64,000 nt of DNA from Centroberyx gerrardi (taxonomy: Eukaryota; Chordata; Actinopteri; Beryciformes; Berycidae): positions 15,293,980 through 15,357,979 of the forward strand of contig NC_136010.1 of the NCBI RefSeq assembly GCF_048128805.1, given 5' to 3'. The notes beneath the pieces were generated by a model. It searched no databases. It was not told the DNA's origin and worked only from the letters and a program-made list of their open reading frames with translations. Positions 59,946 to 64,000 of this stretch are shown here, in pieces; position 1 is the stretch's first letter, and every line of letters begins with the position of its first letter. A program made the position numbers and the translations under genes.

Positions 59946-61179
59946 GGTTGTAGGAGGAACTTATTTCTTTGTCCTTGTTATTCTAACAGACTGCGATGAT
60001 TGGGCAATCGCTCTCAAAAGGGAGAGAGAGGGAGAAGATGAAAAAGAGAGGATTGATTTTGAATGACATCAAGAAGAAGACAGACCAGTTTTATGTTTAC
60101 AACCAATTTACGCAAATGACAGAGAATAGTATTCTACTGAACAAAAGCTTGAGGCAATCAAAGTATATCATTATGTCACATTAACAACACCTATTACAAC
60201 GTTTTGACTTTATCTATTTAGCTGAATTGCTACCTCAAAGGCAGGGAAAGAAGTTCAATGAAAGCCTAAAACAGAATTCATAAATGTTTTTTCCCTAGTT
60301 GTTCACTCTAGATTTGTGAAAAGACTCTCCCAAAGCCAGTACCTGGGTTGATTCTTCAATGATTTGGGCACATTTTCTATCTATACGCTGTCCATATTAT
60401 TATCCTTTCTGTTTATCTGTTTTGTGTCCTTTGTTTTCTGTAAAACACTTTGCAACAATCCTGCTTGTTAAATCACTCTATGAATAAACATATTTTGAGT
60501 TGATACCTCTTAGCCAGGGTGGGTAAGTGTCACCTACCATCAAATGCTGCTGTATCTAAGTGTATTTACTCTAGCAGCCACACTGAAGGTAACCATCTGT
60601 CATTCGGAGGTCCTATTTCATTTAAAAAAAAAACATTCAGCTGCTAAAATAGTGTAAGTGGTGAATGATTTTGGGGATTTCCCAGCCACTGTGGCCTGAT
60701 GTTTAAAAAGTTGATTTCCTTGCTCCTCCTTCCTGCTCTTCTAGTCTAGTTCAAGTCTAGTCAAGACTCCAATTTATTATCTCTCGAAGTTTTGAGTATT
60801 AACTCCTGTTTCTAGCTTTGGGACAAAATTGTTCAAGGTAACAAACTCTTAATTCTTCAACATCTTAGTAATAACATTTGTGACCCCTGCTCTAAGATGC
60901 ATAGTTTCTAGAAATATAAACAGAAACCACAAATGGAAAAAGAGCTATAAAGGCATATGATGTGCTCACATCAAGAGCAGATTTTTATGGTGCACTCATG
61001 CAGAAGCGCAGGTGCAGCACAGCAAAAGCCACAGAACGAGCCTGGATTCCAGGACAACGATGGAAACAATGCGAGCTTTGCAGAGGGGGCAGGTGGGACA
61101 GAGGGTGGGACGTGTCAGACTTGTTTACCCACATTGGGGAGGCACATAACTTCACTATCACACCACACCCTGTCTTGAC
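59946..61179. other. Intergenic region between nuclease and keratin promoters
   Basis: The nuclease and keratin genes are divergent, so this 1.2 kb should hold both promoters. The sequence is AT-rich on the left and more mixed near 61000-61180. Only the keratin TATA box was identified. Short open frames appear spurious. Confidence 0.5.
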
Positions 61180-61186
61180 TATAAAG
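61180..61186 (+). promoter_or_regulatory. TATA box of the keratin gene
   Basis: TATAAAG lies about 100 bases upstream of the keratin ATG, leaving room for a start site near 61210 and a leader of about 70 bases that contains a short CAG repeat. Keratin genes commonly have TATA promoters. Confidence 0.65.
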
Positions 61187-61283
61187 TAGGATCCAAAAGA
61201 TAAGAGATACACGACAGAGCTCGATCACTCTAACCTCTCCAGCCGTCACAGCAGCAGCAGCAGCACCTCCACACAGCAACACC

Positions 61284-63398
61284 ATGAGTCTGAGGAGCAA
61301 GCGCAGCAGTCGCCCAGGGGTGCAGGTCTCCTCGGGGGGCTTCAGCAGCATGTCCCTGGGCTCCTACTCCATCCCCAAGGCCAGCAGCGGGCCTTGTCTG
61401 AGGGCCCCCATTACAGCTGTGACTGTCAACCAGAGCCTGCTGACCCCACTCAAGATAGACATAGACCCCACCATCCAAGCTGTCCGCATCCAAGAGAAAG
61501 ACCAGATCAAGGGCCTCAACAACCGCTTTGCCTCATTTATCGATAAGGTAAGAACCCATTTCACTAAGATATTTACTTTAGAGAAAGCTGAATGTCACAA
61601 TTAATTGTTAAACTGGTTGTTTAATTGGTTAACAGTACAATATGAAAGTTTCATACAATCAAATCCATTCTTTGTTCTCAGATTAAATTCATTTGGATCA
61701 TTCTGATAATTCATTAATTATGTACATCCTACTGTTTAAAGGCCTAATAAACACTGAGTAAAATGACAACACCTGTTACTGTAATAGTATTTTACTTACT
61801 TCACTTAGGTACTTTCTCCTTGTGCTCATGTGTGTCCCCTCTCTGTGTCCCAACTCCCAGGTGAGATTCCTGGAGCAGCAAAACAAAATGCTGGAGACCA
61901 AATGGAAGCTGCTGCAGGAGCAGACCGCATCCGCATCTAACGTCGAGCCCATGCTGAAGGCCTACATTGCCAACCTGCAAAGACAGCTGGATGCTGTCTC
62001 CGGTGACAAGAACAGACTAGACATGGAGAACAATATCATGCACAAAAATGTGGACGACTACAAGACAAAGTAAGACTCCGTCTCCTGTTATGCAACTACA
62101 AATATCCAACACTCATACATTTAGCTGTATTCTGCTTCATATTGCAACTACTAAGCAACTACTAAGTCTGTGGGCCAAAGTGAAGTATAACACATACAGT
62201 AACCCTTGCTAATTAAGTGGTGATGTATTATAACTACTGAGTGAGTAATTATTATTTCTGGCTTGTTCCAGGTATGAGGATGAGATCAACAAGAGGAATG
62301 GAGCAGAGAATGAGTTTGTCTTGCTTAAAAAGGTATACAGTCATGATACGTATGGTGTGGGCATTTTGTTCTTTCAAGTAAAGAAAAGCCTCAATACACT
62401 TACATCCAGCTTTTTATTCAATTTCTCCAGGAATTATTTTCATTGGTGGGAAACATGATTTGAATATCTGTTACTACAGTTATAGTGAAAAGATCTTTGC
62501 CACACATGTAAAAGCAAATTTACGTGGAATGTGACTGTGTTGGTCAAATGGAAAAAAAATGAAGCATGTGAAAAGGTTGTTTCATGATTTTTTTGCTAAA
62601 GCATTTCTCTCTCCTCTAGGATGTGGATTCTGGCTATCTATCCAAGGTGGATCTAGAGGACAAAGTAGCTGGTATTAGTGATGAAGTCAACTTCCTCAAG
62701 ACTCTCTATGATATGGTATAGACAACTATTAGACAATAAATACCTCAAATCAAATGAAATCTGTATGAACTTTAAAGATTTGTCCATGGTGTAACAGCTG
62801 TTTTGTATTGACAGTGTTGCTGTATGTGTTGTTTTGCCACAGGAGCTCCATGAGCTGCAGGACAGCCTGAAGCAAACCTCGGTGGTTGTGCAGATGGACA
62901 ACTCCAGAGGCCTGAACATGGATCAGATCGTGTCTGAAGTTAAGGCCCAGTATGAAGACATCGCTGCACGTAGCCGCGAGGAGGCCGAAAACTGGCACAA
63001 GACCAAGGTGAAGAGATTTAAAACAGAGCTGAAAAATGTATTAATCTTGGGCTAATCTGAATCATTACATTTAAATGGGCTATTTGTATAGTTAAAGATG
63101 TAATAAAACAGGTTTCCTCTTAATGGGAGGAGTAGCAGAGTTCAAACAGTCACGCCAAATGCAATAAACCCACCAAAAAAAAAACCTGTAAAACTTGGGG
63201 CCACCCTAAAGAAACATGTGATAATTACTGATTATTTACCCATTCATCCTCTCTGCTCTCTGCCTGCACCAGTTTGACCAGATGTCTGCTCAGGCCGACC
63301 AGTACGGCAATGAGCTGCGCAGCACCAAGGGAGAAATCGCTGAGCTCAACCGGCTGATCAGCCGCTTGCAGAATGAGATCCAGGCTGTGAAAGGACAG
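61284..63398 (+). CDS. Type II keratin (3'-partial)
   Basis: Intermediate-filament protein that pairs with a type I keratin in epithelial cytoskeleton. Exons 61284-61547, 61861-62069, 62272-62332, 62620-62715, 62843-63007 and 63273-63398 are 264, 209, 61, 96, 165 and 126 bases, matching the conserved type II keratin exon sizes for exons 2-6. A head of about 68 residues, Ser/Gly-rich ([20 protein letters not shown]), contains the type II H1 segment ([19 protein letters not shown]). The rod opens [20 protein letters not shown], and coils 1A, 1B and the first part of coil 2 follow. The remaining rod, LLEGEE motif and tail exons lie beyond the right edge. It resembles fish keratin 8-like proteins, but the exact orthologue cannot be told. 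The ATG context is ACACCATGA. Confidence 0.92.
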
Positions 63399-63686
63399 GT
63401 GAGTGAAGTGTAATAAACATTTCATTTCATTTCAGTGTTTATTTGAATAGGGACAGATTAATACATAGACATAGAACATTTTAAAGAAAATAGTCCGATG
63501 TCACATATCATAACATTTATAGCCTAGGCTAATTTGCAATGTTTGTCCCTAGATGGGCTTTTGTTAAAAACTTTTTGTTAAAAACAGATATAGAATGAAA
63601 CAGATATAGAATACACACACAGAAGGACGTTGTCAACATAAGAAAGTTGGTACCAAAGACTGTATTTACAGACATTCACAGAAAAA

Positions 63687-63743
<57 letters not shown>

Positions 63744-64000
63744 ATGTTAATGCATTAAGCACAACAGAGTTAATACCCATTCACAGATCCCTGCTTTGAA
63801 TGACTGTCAACTGGTTGAACTATTGTCAACTATCTTAAAACTGATAACTGTCTGTGGAAGGAAGATTGGGTGTCAGTCAGTAGTGAGCTATGACAGAGAC
63901 AGGATCAAATCATGCTGTTGTTTACTCTGTAGTGGTTTGTGTGTTACTACAAGGCTGTCTGGGTAATATTTGCCAACTGGCATGCTGATCAGACGTACGA
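63399..64000 (+). other. Keratin intron running off the window
   Basis: After donor GTGAGTG at 63399 no further keratin exon (about 221 bases expected next) was found before the window ends. A GA microsatellite occupies 63689-63742. Confidence 0.6.
63689..63742. repeat. GA microsatellite
   Basis: About 27 uninterrupted AG units in the keratin intron. Confidence 0.93.

Noticed and set aside
1-64000. tRNA or rRNA genes
   Set aside because: No complete tRNA A-box/B-box pair with cloverleaf or rRNA-like stretch was seen; the single B-box match at 34162-34172 belongs to a SINE fragment.

Overview
The window looks like nuclear DNA of a ray-finned (teleost) fish. Short coding exons are separated by introns with GT/AG borders, there are many CA/GT, GA/CT and poly-C microsatellites, and fish-type interspersed repeats are present. 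The proteins read from joined exons are vertebrate families. No prokaryotic, viral or CRISPR architecture was seen.

Layout. (1) About 100-18795, + strand: GRIP2-type glutamate-receptor-interacting protein, 22 exons encoding seven PDZ domains; only the N-terminus lies outside the window. (2) About 20350-33287, - strand: the taurine transporter SLC6A6, all 13 coding exons, 625 residues, tail-to-tail with GRIP2. (3) About 33290-45660: roughly 12 kb without a recognisable coding exon, probably SLC6A6 5' flank (upstream non-coding exons and promoter not resolved) plus intergenic DNA, with a SINE-like fragment and a perfect 25-bp hairpin. (4) About 45670-53690, - strand: ABTB1 (ankyrin plus two BTB domains), 12 coding exons, 476 residues. 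(5) About 54710-59950, - strand: a DNase I-family nuclease, 9 coding exons, 335 residues as modelled. It has no signal peptide, lacks the conserved disulfide cysteines, uses a GC-AG intron and appears to gain a leucine-zipper-like tail from its last exon. (6) 61284 to beyond the right edge, + strand: a type II keratin, first six coding exons, with a TATA box.

The genes do not form one pathway. GRIP2 is a postsynaptic PDZ scaffold, SLC6A6 a plasma-membrane Na+/Cl- taurine symporter, ABTB1 a BTB adaptor, the fourth gene an endonuclease, and the fifth a cytoskeletal filament protein. To my recollection the tail-to-tail GRIP2/SLC6A6 pair also exists in mammals, whereas ABTB1, the nuclease and the keratin lie elsewhere there.

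Exon borders were set by hand from splice consensus, codon phase and protein-family similarity recalled from knowledge. Every gene model keeps frame from exon to exon. Non-coding exons, transcript ends and repeat boundaries are much less certain. The most interesting part of the window is the nuclease gene.
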